NCBI RefSeq assembly: GCF_002119725.1
Contig: NZ_CP021109.1
Coordinates: 930,001-994,000 of the forward strand
Origin: Bordetella genomosp. 9
GTDB lineage: Bacteria; Pseudomonadota; Gammaproteobacteria; Burkholderiales; Burkholderiaceae_B
Reading direction: 5' to 3'
Length of the DNA stretch: 64,000 bases
Shown: positions 17,748 to 30,001 of the stretch, piece after piece
How the letters are laid out: each line of letters begins with the position of its first letter
Position numbering within the stretch: position 1 is the stretch's first letter
Program-made: the position numbers and the translations under genes
Notes under the pieces: generated by a model
Told to the model about the DNA's origin: nothing
The model's input: only the letters and a program-made list of their open reading frames with translations
Database searches by the model: none

Positions 17748-18470
17748 CTACGGCACCGCAACGATCCGGCCGTTCTTGCGCCACAACGCCGCGCCGCCTT
17801 CCAGGCCGGCGTCATTGGAACCCACGGCGATGTGGCGGTCCGACGGCAGGTCCAGCCGCGCGGCGTTGCCGCCGCCGATGTAGATGCGATCCGGCATGAA
17901 CAGGATATCCACCAATTCGAGCGCCCGCAGGACCCGTCGGTTCCATCGTTTTTTGCCGATCGCCTTGCGCGCCGCTTCCCCCAGATATTCGTCGTAGGTC
18001 TTGTCCTTGTGTATGGGGTGGTGCGCCAGCTCCATATGGGGCATGAGCTCGCCGTCGCGGAACAGCGCGGTGCCCACGCCTGTGCCCAGCGTCATCACGA
18101 ATTCCAGCCCGCGGCCGCTGACCAGGGCCAGGCCCTGCATATCCGCATCGTTGAGCATCTGCGTGGGCTTGCCGCCGAAGGCGCGGGAAATCGCCTGCTC
18201 GAGCGGGAAGCCCGCCCACAGGCGGGTATCCAGATTGGGCGCCGTCAGCACGCGGCCGTCGCGGACGACTCCCGGAAACCCCACGGAAATGCGGTCGAAG
18301 GCCGGCAGGGCGGCGACCATGCGCTGGACGTTTTCCAGCAGCGCCTCGGGCGGGCAGGGGTGCGGCGTTGGAACGCGCATCCGTTCAGCGAGCATCTGAC
18401 CCTTTTCGTTGACGACGGTGGCCTTCAGGCCGGTGCCTCCGATGTCGATGGCCAGTATGCCGGGCTTCAT
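17748..18470 (-). CDS. ppgK: polyphosphate glucokinase, ROK family
   Basis: This 240-residue sugar kinase is of the polyphosphate/ATP glucokinase type within the ROK family. It phosphorylates glucose using polyphosphate, ATP or both. It begins LAIDIGGTGLKATVV (phosphate loop), has GFPGVVRDGRVLTAPNLD, the active-site aspartate in MLNDADMQG, and TLGTGVGTALF. It lacks the ROK zinc-binding cysteine cluster, which agrees with the PPGK group. An AGGAG lies ten bases before the ATG. It is probably the first gene of the minus-strand operon and would feed glucose 6-phosphate straight into Zwf. Phosphate-donor preference cannot be read from sequence. Confidence 0.87.
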   Translation of the reverse strand: MKPGILAIDIGGTGLKATVVNEKGQMLAERMRVPTPHPCPPEALLENVQRMVAALPAFDRISVGFPGVVRDGRVLTAPNLDTRLWAGFPLEQAISRAFGGKPTQMLNDADMQGLALVSGRGLEFVMTLGTGVGTALFRDGELMPHMELAHHPIHKDKTYDEYLGEAARKAIGKKRWNRRVLRALELVDILFMPDRIYIGGGNAARLDLPSDRHIAVGSNDAGLEGGAALWRKNGRIVAVP

Positions 18471-18991
18471 GCGTCGCGTGCTCCTTATGCCGGGGCGCCG
18501 CGGGGGAATCCCGCAGCTCCGCAGTAAGGTACACCAAGACCTTGAAGGATGGTATCGGCCGGGTGCGCGCTTATTTCAAAATCGCGAGGCCGTCGGCGGC
18601 GCGCACCCCGCTGCCCTCGGTCAGGACGAAGAGCGCGCTTCCACCAGACGGTCGCCCAGCGACTGCGCCATCGCGGCAAAGCGCAGGATGGCGTCTTCCA
18701 GGGCCGCAACGTCGGCTCGCGCGCTGCCGCGATAGCCGTCCAGCAGGCGACGCCGGACGCGCCATCGGTCGTCGCGCGTGCGCTTGCCGCGGATCTGTTG
18801 CGTTTGAAGGGCTGGATATCGGCGGCGCTGGACGCGGTGCCGGATCGGAAGGGCTGACTGCGGCGCGCCGCGCAAGCCGCCATGCGGGCGGCCGCGCGGC
18901 GGCCTGCCAAACCCGGCGCGCCGATCGCAGCGGGCCAGGCAATGGGGCGAACCCGCGCGGCAGGCCTTGCGCCGCTGAGGATGCGCCGGGG
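18471..18991. other. 521-base stretch without a convincing gene
   Basis: No full gene could be supported between ppgK and the hydratase gene. On the minus strand, roughly 18744 down to the TGA at 18621, one frame reads like protein with very high third-position GC (ending LGDRLVEARSSS), but it has no credible start or ribosome site and upstream it runs into non-coding-looking sequence. A plus-strand frame ending at 18857 also looks coding-like over its last 30 codons. This may be a decayed gene. The promoter for the ppgK operon must lie at the left end of this stretch, but I could not define its boxes. Confidence 0.35.
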
Positions 18992-19789
18992 TCAAGCTCC
19001 GGCGGTTGCCACCTGCACGTTCAGCGTCTTGCCCAGGAAGTCGGCGCTCAGGTCCGTCTTGCCGGGTGCGATGTCGAAGGCGCGCGCCACCGCGCCGGCG
19101 GTTACGACGTCGCCAGCGCGCAGCGTGATGCCGTAATCGCAGGCATGGTCGAACAGAAAGCGCAGCGCCTGCATGGGGTCCACGCCCTGGTCGCCGCTCA
19201 GGCCGCCGCCCATGTGCGTGCCGTCGGCGTACACGGCGACTGTCGCCACGCCGCGCGCGATGTCGGCCGCATCGATTTGCGGCCCCAGGATGGACGCCTC
19301 GAACCCCACGTTGTCGCCGACGAAACTGGGCCAGCCCACGGCGCGCCGGTCGATGAAGCGCGACAGCACCAGCTCGAAGGCGATGTGCGTGGAAGCCACC
19401 GCGCGCATGGGATCGGCCGGCGCCGCGCCCGGCGCGATATCGCGTCCCAGCACGAAGGCAACTTCGAACTCCACCGTGACGGGCGTCCTGCAGGCGATGG
19501 GCACCGTGGCGCCGGCGGGGTACCGGTGCCTGTCCAGCACCCGCCCGATCAGCGGGCGGTCCAGGCCGCCCGCGCGCATGGCCGCGGCGCTGCCCACGCC
19601 CAGTTTCCAGCCGGCCTCGCGGTCGCCGGTGTCCGCGATGCGGGCCTTGATGAATGCGTCCTGCACGGCGTAGCCCTGCCGCAGGTCGGCCGGACGGACG
19701 TCCGGGGGAAGGGCTTGCAGCTGTCGTCCTTCCCGCCATGCCTGCGCCAGCAGTGCGGCCGCGGGGGCGGGATCAAAAACGTCGGTCAC
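18992..19789 (-). CDS. 2-keto-4-pentenoate hydratase family protein (MhpD-like)
   Basis: This 265-residue protein is of the 2-hydroxypentadienoate hydratase / oxalocrotonate decarboxylase group, which acts late in meta-cleavage of aromatic compounds. Visible family segments are RQGYAVQDAFIKAR, GWKLGVGSAAAM, EFEVAFVLGRDI (metal-binding Glu pair) and FVGDNVGFEASILG. The GTG at 19789 is preceded by GAGAGGGA at good spacing and gives the usual length. In-frame ATGs at 19828, 19834 and 19855 would add unneeded residues with poor ribosome sites. No other meta-cleavage gene is adjacent, so the true substrate is uncertain. A family relative acting on other 2-keto acids is possible. Confidence 0.82.
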   Translation of the reverse strand: MTDVFDPAPAAALLAQAWREGRQLQALPPDVRPADLRQGYAVQDAFIKARIADTGDREAGWKLGVGSAAAMRAGGLDRPLIGRVLDRHRYPAGATVPIACRTPVTVEFEVAFVLGRDIAPGAAPADPMRAVASTHIAFELVLSRFIDRRAVGWPSFVGDNVGFEASILGPQIDAADIARGVATVAVYADGTHMGGGLSGDQGVDPMQALRFLFDHACDYGITLRAGDVVTAGAVARAFDIAPGKTDLSADFLGKTLNVQVATAGA

Positions 19790-19881
19790 GATGGGTCCCT
19801 CTCGATGTGGTGGCTTGCCGTCATGCATCGTCATCGGCAGACGGTCAGCGCTCATCTTAATCCGGCCGCCGCCGCGCCGGT

Positions 19882-21054
19882 TCAGACCGGCCGGCGCAAT
19901 CGCCAGAGAGACGTCACTTCCCGCACGCGCGCGGCATGCAGCGGATCGGCCGCGTCGGCCGCCTTGCGGTGCGCCGGCCGCGTGTCGAGACGGCCGGCGA
20001 CTTCGAGGCCGGCCTGCGCGATCCAGGCGAGCAATTCGTCGCGGCGGCGCAGTCCGAGATGCTCGGCAAGATCCGAGAGGATCAGCCATCCCTCGCCTTC
20101 ATCGGTCAGGTGCGCCGCCAGCCCGGCCAGAAAGCCCCGCAGCATCCGGGATTCCGGGTCGTAGACGGCGTACTCGATGGGCGCCGCGGGCCGGGCCGGC
20201 ACCCAGGGCGGGTTGCACACGATCAGCGGCGCGCGGCCATCCGGGAACAGGTCGGCCCGTATCAAGGCCACATGACCGGTCAACCCCAGGCGCCCGATGT
20301 TTTCGGCGGCGCAGGCCAGCGCCCTCGGATCCTGATCCGTGGCGATCACCCGGCGCACGCCCCGGCGGGCGAGCAAGGCGGCGATCACGCCCGTTCCCGT
20401 TCCGATGTCGAAGGCCAGATCCAGCGCGGGCAGCGTCGCCTGCGCGACCAGGTCCAGATACTCGCCGCGCACCGGGGAATACACGCCGTAGTGCGGGTGG
20501 ATGGTTCCCACGCCGGCGACCGGGACCCCTTTTTCGCGCCATTGGCGGGCACCGATCAATCCCAGCAGCTCACGCAGCGACGCGACATATGGGCGGTCGG
20601 CGTCTCCGTAGACGTCCTGGCAGGCTTGGGCCACGTCGGGCGCCCGCCGCAAGGCCAGCACGTGGCCAACGCCGACCGGAACGAGCAGCATACCGAGCGT
20701 GCGCGCCCGCTGCGCCCGCGCCTGGCGATGCAGGTGGAAGGCCTCGGGATAGGCCGCGGGGGGACGCTTTTTGCCGGAGTCGGCCGCGCGCCGGTCGATG
20801 CGCCGGGCCATGGCCTGCAGCAGCTGCCGCGCATTGTGATAATCGCCGCGCCATAGCAGCGCCGTGCCTTCGCAGGCCAACCGGTAGGCCGCGTCCGCCG
20901 TCATCGCGTCGTCGGCGACGACGACGCGCCTGGGCGGCGCCGCGCCGCTTTCCGAACGCCAGCGCGCGCGTTGCGGCGCGCCGTTTTCCGTCCAGACGAG
21001 CTCGGGCGGCGCTAACGCGTCCTGGGGAGGGGCAGGCGGAATGGATGAGGACAT
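19882..21054 (-). CDS. class I SAM-dependent methyltransferase
   Basis: This 390-residue cytoplasmic methyltransferase has a Rossmann core in its second half. Motif I is AFDIGTGTGVIAALLARRG, followed by an acidic ATDQDPRAL strand. The NPPW tetrapeptide in IVCNPPWVP is typical of enzymes that methylate a planar nitrogen, such as adenine, guanine or glutamine amide. The N-terminal about 180 residues are a separate, less conserved domain. It most resembles the small-domain (MTS) methyltransferases related to RsmC/PrmC/RlmG. The target, probably rRNA or protein, is not determined. It stands alone on the minus strand, divergent from the beta-propeller gene. Confidence 0.78.
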   Translation of the reverse strand: MSSSIPPAPPQDALAPPELVWTENGAPQRARWRSESGAAPPRRVVVADDAMTADAAYRLACEGTALLWRGDYHNARQLLQAMARRIDRRAADSGKKRPPAAYPEAFHLHRQARAQRARTLGMLLVPVGVGHVLALRRAPDVAQACQDVYGDADRPYVASLRELLGLIGARQWREKGVPVAGVGTIHPHYGVYSPVRGEYLDLVAQATLPALDLAFDIGTGTGVIAALLARRGVRRVIATDQDPRALACAAENIGRLGLTGHVALIRADLFPDGRAPLIVCNPPWVPARPAAPIEYAVYDPESRMLRGFLAGLAAHLTDEGEGWLILSDLAEHLGLRRRDELLAWIAQAGLEVAGRLDTRPAHRKAADAADPLHAARVREVTSLWRLRRPV

Positions 21055-21324
21055 CGAGGAAGGCGTTGAAAACCCGAAGGCGATGGCGGGGCGGGCGGTG
21101 CCGCGATGGCGACGATTTTACGGGCGGGGATCGAACTTTCCCCGGGCGCGCCGCTCCAAGTCCGGCGCCCGGCGTGTTGCCGCGGCGCAACGCGCCGGCG
21201 AGGCGCCGCCCGGACGGTTCCGATATCCGCCGCGCGCGGCGGTTTCCGGCGCCCGACGGCGCGCGCCATCACGGTCCGTATGTCAAAATTCAGGGCGCTT
21301 TTTTCCGATACTGAGAGATCCCAC

Positions 21325-22344
21325 TTGAAGCTCAAGCCTTTCGCCGCCGGCGCCTTGATCGCCGCCTGCCTCGCGTTTCTCTCGTCCGCCCATGCCGAAG
21401 GCCAGACGGCCGTGTCCAAGCACAGCGGCCCGATTTTCGTACTGAATTCCCTGGACGCCTCCATCAGCGTCATCGACCCCGCCACCTACAAGGAGCTGCG
21501 CCGCATCCCCACGGGCAAGGAGCCGCACCACCTCTATTTTTCGCCCGACCAGAAATCCCTGATCGTCGCCAATTCGGTCGGCGATTCGCTGACGCTGGTG
21601 GACCCGCGCACCGGACAGGTGCAACGCACGCTGAGCGGTATCGTGGACCCCTATCAGCTGCGCTTTTCGCCGGACATGAAGTATTTCGTCACCGCGGCGA
21701 ACCGGCTCGATCACATCGACATCTATCAGTACGTGCCGCGCGCGGAAGGCTTCGATCTGAAGCTGCTCAAGCGGGTGCCGGCGGGCAAGACGCCCAGCCA
21801 TATCGGCATCGACAGCAAGAGCACGACGGCCTACGTCTCGCTGCAGGATAGCGACGAAGTGATCGCCATCGACCTGGCCACGCAGAACGTGCGCTGGAAG
21901 CTGCCGGTCGGCAAGACCCCCGCCGACGTCTATATCGTGCCCGGCGACAAGGTGATGCTGGTGGCGCTGACGGGCGACGAGTACGTCGAGGCTTACGACA
22001 TCAGCGGCGCCACGCCCAAGCTCATCACGCGCCTGAAAACCAACAAGGGCGCGCACGCCTTCCGTTCGCAGGGCGACGGCCAGCACATCTTCGTCAGCAA
22101 CCGCGCCGCCAATACCATCAGCCGCATCGACTTCAAAGCGCTGAAGGTGGTGGCCGAATATCCGGCGCCCGGCGGTCCGGACTGCATGGACCTGATGGCG
22201 GACGGCAAGACGCTGCTCGTCACGTCGCGCTGGGCGCGCAAGCTTTCCGTCATCGATATCGACAAGAAGGAAGTCGTGCGACAGGTGAGCGTGGGCCGCT
22301 CGCCGCACGGCGTCTGGACCCTGGACCATGTCTCGATGCGATAG
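21325..22344 (+). CDS. secreted YncE-like beta-propeller protein
   Basis: This 339-residue exported protein has a seven-bladed propeller of the YncE / cytochrome d1-like type. Repeats carry the typical YVTN-like sequence pattern, for example GPIFVLNSLDASISVID, SLIVANSVGDSLTLVD and TAYVSLQDSDEVIAID. The TTG at 21325 is preferred: GAGAGA lies eight bases before it, and it gives a clean signal peptide (KLKPFAAGALIAACLAFL, cleaved after AHA). An ATG at 21280 would put 15 extra residues before the signal. The protein should act in the periplasm, as a binding or scaffold protein. The gene overlaps the deacetylase gene downstream by 17 bases. Confidence 0.8.
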   Translation: MKLKPFAAGALIAACLAFLSSAHAEGQTAVSKHSGPIFVLNSLDASISVIDPATYKELRRIPTGKEPHHLYFSPDQKSLIVANSVGDSLTLVDPRTGQVQRTLSGIVDPYQLRFSPDMKYFVTAANRLDHIDIYQYVPRAEGFDLKLLKRVPAGKTPSHIGIDSKSTTAYVSLQDSDEVIAIDLATQNVRWKLPVGKTPADVYIVPGDKVMLVALTGDEYVEAYDISGATPKLITRLKTNKGAHAFRSQGDGQHIFVSNRAANTISRIDFKALKVVAEYPAPGGPDCMDLMADGKTLLVTSRWARKLSVIDIDKKEVVRQVSVGRSPHGVWTLDHVSMR

Positions 22345-23209
22345 CGCCGCGGCCCGCCCCGCCCGTCGCCGCGGCCTGCGGGCAACGGCCGGCGCGGCGG
22401 CGCGCGGCACGTTCGGCGCCGTGCTGGCGCTCGTCACCGCAACCGGGGCGGCGGCGCCGGCCTCCTGCGCCAAACCCCTCTACCTGACCTTCGACACCGG
22501 CCACATGGGCGTGGCGCCATTGGTCGCCGACGTACTGGCGCGGCATCACGTCAAGGTCACCTTCTTCCTGGCCAACGAGCGCACCCAGACCGATGGCAGC
22601 TCGCTGGACGATCACTGGGCGCCCTGGTGGCGCGCCCGCGTGGCTGACGGCGACGTCTTCGGCAGCCACACCTACGATCACGTCTATTGGCAAAAGGATC
22701 TGCCCGACGGCAGGTTCCTGATGCGCCCGAGCGCCGGGCCCAATGCGGGCAAGCGCGAGATCTTCACCGCGCAGCAGTATTGCGACGCATTGCGGAAGTC
22801 GGCGGCGCGTTTTCGCGAGATGACGGGCCATGACATGCTGCCGCTGTTCCGGGCGCCCGGCGGAAAAACCTCACCCGCGCTGCTCAAGGCCGCGGAGGCG
22901 TGCGGGTATCGCCACGTGGGATGGTCGCCCGCCGGTTTCCTGGGCGACGAGCTGCCCAGCGACAAGTATTCCAACAGCCGGCTGCTGTCGCGAGCGCTTG
23001 CTTCCATCCGGCCCGGCGACATCCTCATGGCGCATCTGGGCATCTGGTCGCGGCAGGACCCCTGGGCCCCCGCCGTTCTCGAACCCCTGATCACCGGGCT
23101 GCAGGCCCGCGGCTTCTGTTTCGAAACCCTGGACCGGCACCCGGCGTATCGCGGATGGGTGGCGGCGCACCGGCCACAGGCCGGCACGGAATCGCCGCCT
23201 GTCCGGTGA
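22328..23209 (+). CDS. polysaccharide deacetylase (NodB domain), exported
   Basis: This 293-residue protein has an N-terminal basic plus hydrophobic segment (residues 1-47), probably a signal sequence, then a NodB homology domain. Motif 1 reads LTFDTGH (Asp56), motif 2 SHTYDH (His114 and His118) and motif 3 RAPGG (from Arg175). These are the residues for a metal-dependent de-N-acetylase acting on cell-wall or capsular sugars. Unlike the common TFDDG form, the second Asp of motif 1, a usual metal ligand, is Thr57. I recall the TFDTGHM form in other betaproteobacterial proteins, so it may mark a subfamily. The gene is translationally coupled to the propeller gene (17-base overlap). Confidence 0.82.
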   Translation: MSRCDSAAARPARRRGLRATAGAAARGTFGAVLALVTATGAAAPASCAKPLYLTFDTGHMGVAPLVADVLARHHVKVTFFLANERTQTDGSSLDDHWAPWWRARVADGDVFGSHTYDHVYWQKDLPDGRFLMRPSAGPNAGKREIFTAQQYCDALRKSAARFREMTGHDMLPLFRAPGGKTSPALLKAAEACGYRHVGWSPAGFLGDELPSDKYSNSRLLSRALASIRPGDILMAHLGIWSRQDPWAPAVLEPLITGLQARGFCFETLDRHPAYRGWVAAHRPQAGTESPPVR

Positions 23210-23248
23210 TCTCGTTTCATCGTCAGTTTGATCGGTTCTGCTATCGCG

Positions 23249-24226
23249 ATGTTGGACACATTCAATCATTTCATCGGTATCTGCCAGGACGCCTTGTTCG
23301 AGTCCGTCATCCAGCCTGTGCTGTACCAGCTCGGGCTGGCCAGCGTGGCGGAAGACGCCTACGACGCCACGCTGTGGCTGATCGCCGGCATACTGCAGAT
23401 CGCAGTGCTGGTGTGCGTGATCGGCCCGCTGCAGCGCTGGCGGCCAGTCGAGGCGATCACGGACCGCCGGGCGGTGCGGGTAGACATCCTCTACACCATC
23501 ATTCATCGCCTGGGACTGTTCCGGGTGGCGCTGTTCTTCGCCATCGACCCCTTCTGGGACAGCATCTTCGGCGAGCTGCACGTGTGGGGCCTGTCCACGT
23601 TGCAGTTGGACAACCTGTGGCCCGGCGTCACGGACCACCCGCTGGTCAGCCTGGCGATATACCTGGTCATCTTCGACCTGGTCGAATACTTCTACCACCG
23701 GGCCCAGCACAACTTCGAGTGGATGTGGGCCTTGCACGCGGTGCACCACAGCCAGCGCCAGATGACGATGTGGAGCGACAACCGCAATCATCTGCTGGAC
23801 GACGTGCTGCACGACGTGGTCATCGTCATCGTGTCGCAGCTGATCGGGGTGCCGCCGGCGCAGTTCGTGGCAGTCGTCGCCATCCTGCAACTGGTCGAAA
23901 GCGTTTCGCATGCCAACCTGCGCATCGGGTTCGGACGGCTGGGCGAACGCCTGATCGTCAGCCCCCGCTTCCACCGCGAGCACCATGCCATCGCCTACGA
24001 GGCGACGCCGACCGGCAAGGTCGTGGGCAGCAATTACGCCGTCATCTTCCCGGTCTGGGACATTCTGTTCCGTACCGCCCGCTTCGACGGCCGCTTCGGG
24101 CCCACCGGAATCGCCGATCAATTGCCCGAGGCGGGCGGGCGCGACTACGGCGATACCTTTCTTGCGCAGCAGTGGCTGGGTATCAAGCGGCTGTGCCGGA
24201 TTCGCCGCCGGCGGCGCGCGGCATGA
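23249..24226 (+). CDS. sterol desaturase / fatty acid hydroxylase family membrane protein
   Basis: This 325-residue integral membrane di-iron oxygenase has the three histidine clusters of the family: HRAQH at 150-154, HAVHH at 163-167, and HREHH near residue 247. Hydrophobic segments lie around 42-60, 88-100, 131-148 and after the second cluster. These enzymes hydroxylate or desaturate lipid chains at the membrane. The actual lipid substrate is unknown. The ATG at 23249 was chosen; a TTG 21 bases earlier in frame is possible. It follows the deacetylase gene by 39 bases on the same strand, so an envelope-modification unit is plausible. Its end overlaps the convergent kinase gene by 44 bases. 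Confidence 0.85.
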   Translation: MLDTFNHFIGICQDALFESVIQPVLYQLGLASVAEDAYDATLWLIAGILQIAVLVCVIGPLQRWRPVEAITDRRAVRVDILYTIIHRLGLFRVALFFAIDPFWDSIFGELHVWGLSTLQLDNLWPGVTDHPLVSLAIYLVIFDLVEYFYHRAQHNFEWMWALHAVHHSQRQMTMWSDNRNHLLDDVLHDVVIVIVSQLIGVPPAQFVAVVAILQLVESVSHANLRIGFGRLGERLIVSPRFHREHHAIAYEATPTGKVVGSNYAVIFPVWDILFRTARFDGRFGPTGIADQLPEAGGRDYGDTFLAQQWLGIKRLCRIRRRRRAA

Positions 24227-25304
24227 CGATGTCGAAGCGCGTGCCATCGGCCGGCGTGGAGTGCACGATGACCTCGCCGCCGTGCGCGTCCACGAACTTC
24301 TTGACGATGTAGAGCCCAAGGCCGAGCCCGTTCTTGGACGCCCGGCTTTCGAGGCTCGCCTGGAAGGGGTTGAACAGGTTCGGCAGATGTTCGGGCGGGA
24401 TGGCGCCGCGGTTCCAGACCCGCACCACGATGCGATCGGGGTGCTGGCCGTCGATGGACAGCGACACCTCGCTGTCCGCCTCGCCGTGTTGCAACGCATT
24501 GCCCAGCAGGTTCGAAATCACCTGGGAAAACCGGTCGACATCGATGGCGCCCAGCGTGTCGCCGTCCATGCTGAACCGCACGCGTTCCCGCTGCGCCGCG
24601 TCGGCGATCTCTTCGATGATGGCGCGGCAGACGTCGGCATAATCGGTGCGCACCCGCTGCAGCACAAGGCCGTTGGAGCGAATGCGCGCGACGTCCAGCA
24701 GCTGTTCCACCATCCGCGCCATCCGCCCCGCGCTGAAGCGGATGCGGTGCGCGTTCTTCTTGACCGCTTCCGGGTTGTCCGAGCCGCGCAGCAGCAGCTC
24801 GGATCCGTGCAGCACCGCGGACAAAGGGTTGCGCAGGTCGTGCCCGAGCACGGCGGTGAACATTTCGTTCAGCGTCAGCGCCTGGCGCAGTTCTTCCAGT
24901 TGGCGGGCAAGCAGCTTCTTCTGGGTATAGAGCTCGACGAAGATATTGACCTTGCTCACCAGCACGTCGCTGTCGATGGGCTTGTAAAGAAAGTCCACCG
25001 CGCCGGCCTCATAGCCGCGGAAATGCGCCTCGCGTTCCTGGGTGCCGGCCGTCAGGAAAATCAGCGGCACGCTGCGCGTGCGCTCGCTGCCGCGTATCAG
25101 CTCCGCCAGCTCGAAACCGTTCATCTGCGGCATCTGCACGTCGACCAGCGCCAGCGCCACCTCGTTGACCAGCAACAGCTCCAAGGCTTCCACACCGGAA
25201 TGCGCCTTCAGGACGCTGATGCCGGGCCGGGCCAGCAGGGCTTCGATGGCGACGAGGTTCTGAGCGATGTCGTCGACGACCAGTATGTTGATGTTCTCAC
25301 TCAC
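24183..25304 (-). CDS. response regulator-histidine kinase fusion
   Basis: This 373-residue soluble signalling protein has a receiver at residues 5-122 (phosphoacceptor Asp55 in ALVDVQMPQMNG, Lys108). It is followed by a coiled linker (128-148), a HisKA domain with His155 (GHDLRNPLSA), and a HATPase domain with an N-box (NLLGNALQHG) and GLGLGLYIVKKF. The reversed order, receiver before kinase, is typical of cytoplasmic relay kinases. The GTG at 25304 is chosen because it starts exactly at the receiver and overlaps the cheB stop by eight bases. The frame is open further upstream only across cheB. It is the last gene of the CheR/CheB/hybrid kinase cassette. Confidence 0.87.
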   Translation of the reverse strand: MSENINILVVDDIAQNLVAIEALLARPGISVLKAHSGVEALELLLVNEVALALVDVQMPQMNGFELAELIRGSERTRSVPLIFLTAGTQEREAHFRGYEAGAVDFLYKPIDSDVLVSKVNIFVELYTQKKLLARQLEELRQALTLNEMFTAVLGHDLRNPLSAVLHGSELLLRGSDNPEAVKKNAHRIRFSAGRMARMVEQLLDVARIRSNGLVLQRVRTDYADVCRAIIEEIADAAQRERVRFSMDGDTLGAIDVDRFSQVISNLLGNALQHGEADSEVSLSIDGQHPDRIVVRVWNRGAIPPEHLPNLFNPFQASLESRASKNGLGLGLYIVKKFVDAHGGEVIVHSTPADGTRFDIVMPRAAGGESGTAA

Positions 25305-25917
25305 GGTCAGGGTTCCCGTTCTTTCTTGCGTGTTTGCCCAAATCCGCCAGCGCGCACGCCAGCGTCCCCATGGACATGATGCGGTCGGCACCCGCCATTG
25401 CAATGGCGCTGGCGGGCATCGCAGGGGCATCGGCGCTGTCGGGGTCCTGCACCCAGGCGCGTCCGCCGAGTTCGCGCACACGCTTCAGCCCGGCGGCGCC
25501 ATCGGGGCTGCCGCCGGTCAGCACGATGCCAAGCAGCCGGTCGCGGTACGCTGCCGCGGCCGATTCCAGCAACAGGTCGATCGACGGCCGGGAAAAATTG
25601 ACCGCCTCGTCCTGCGACAGCGCGAAGGAGCGGTCGGGCTCGACCAGCATGTGATAGTTCGGCGCGGCGATGTACACGACGCCCGGTACGATGAATTCCT
25701 TGTCCTCGACTTCCTTGACGGGCAAGACGCAGCGCGCGGCGAACAGGTCGGGCAGCAGGCTGACGCGGTCGGGCGGCAGATGCAGCACGATGGCAATGGC
25801 GGCCGGAAAATCCTTGGGCAATGCCTGCAGCAGCCGGCCGATCGCATCCACACCGCCGGCGGAGGCGCCGATGGCGACCAGCTCGGTCATGGCCTGCGCG
25901 TAGGGCGATCGGGTCAT
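25297..25917 (-). CDS. stand-alone CheB-type protein-glutamate methylesterase domain
   Basis: This 206-residue protein consists only of the methylesterase domain of CheB, without the usual N-terminal receiver. Catalytic residues are visible as Ser19 (GASAGG), His46 (VLHLPPD) and Asp139 (LTGGSPDG). Canonical CheB removes methyl groups from glutamates of chemoreceptors. Here it is encoded with a CheR and two kinases but no receptor, so it may act on another partner. Its ATG overlaps the cheR stop as ATGA. An internal ATG 27 bases downstream (MTELVAIGAS) is an alternative start and closer to the domain edge. Confidence 0.87.
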   Translation of the reverse strand: MTRSPYAQAMTELVAIGASAGGVDAIGRLLQALPKDFPAAIAIVLHLPPDRVSLLPDLFAARCVLPVKEVEDKEFIVPGVVYIAAPNYHMLVEPDRSFALSQDEAVNFSRPSIDLLLESAAAAYRDRLLGIVLTGGSPDGAAGLKRVRELGGRAWVQDPDSADAPAMPASAIAMAGADRIMSMGTLACALADLGKHARKNGNPDRE

Positions 25918-26740
25918 AGGCGTTGATAGATCCGTTGGCGCGGCGCGATTTCCGCAAACCGGCTGGCCTGCGCGGTGAAGCGCAGGCTTTCCTTCGCGCC
26001 GAGCCCGAGAAAGCCGCGCCGCACCAGCGATTCGTGAAACAGGCGGGCGGCACGGTCCTGCAGCTCGCGGTTGAAATAGATCAGGACGTTGCGGCAGGAA
26101 ATGAAGTGCACTTCGGAGAACACGCTATCGGTGGCCAGACTATGGTCGGCAAACACGATGTGTTCACGCAGCCGCCGGTCGAAGCGGGCATCGTGCAGGT
26201 TGGACGTGTAGTAATCCGACAGCGACGCCGTGCCGCCGCTTTCGCGGTAATTGCGGCTGAACTGCGCGATACGGTCGACCGGGTAGATCCCGCTCTCGGC
26301 CGCGCGCAGCGCCTCGGTATTGATGTCGGTGGCATAGATCAAGGCGCGCGACAGCAGATCTTCCTCGTGCAGCAGAATCGCCAGCGACCAGACTTCCTCG
26401 CCGCTGCTGCATCCGGCCACCCAGATTTTCACCGAAGGATACGTCTTGAGCACCGGCACGACATGTTCGCGCACGGCACGGAAATAATCCGGGTCGCGGA
26501 ACATTTCGCTGACCTGCACGGTGAAGTACTGCAGCATCTGCGCGAATACGGCTGGCTCGTGCAGCACCATGTTCTGCAGCTGCGTGACGGTGCTGCAGTT
26601 GAAGTGGTCCATTGCCTGCCGCACGCGCCGGCGCATCGAGGCCACGGCATAGCCGCGGAAATCGTGCTGGTAGCGCAGGTACACGCCCTCCAGCAGCAAT
26701 TTCAGCTCGATGTCGAACAGCGTTTCGTCGGCGCCGGCAT

Positions 26741-26765
<25 letters not shown>
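25914..26765 (-). CDS. CheR-type protein-glutamate methyltransferase
   Basis: This 283-residue SAM-dependent methyltransferase of the CheR family methylates glutamate side chains. The N-terminal helical domain (about residues 15-85) has the [10 protein letters not shown] segment. The catalytic domain has [16 protein letters not shown] (SAM motif I), [10 protein letters not shown] and [14 protein letters not shown]. It has no C-terminal TPR extension. The gene overlaps the end of the large hybrid kinase by 25 bases, or 16 bases if translation begins at the ATG at 26756. It forms a CheR-CheB pair with the downstream gene. No chemoreceptor or flagellar gene is in view. Confidence 0.88.
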
Positions 26766-30001
<3,236 letters not shown>

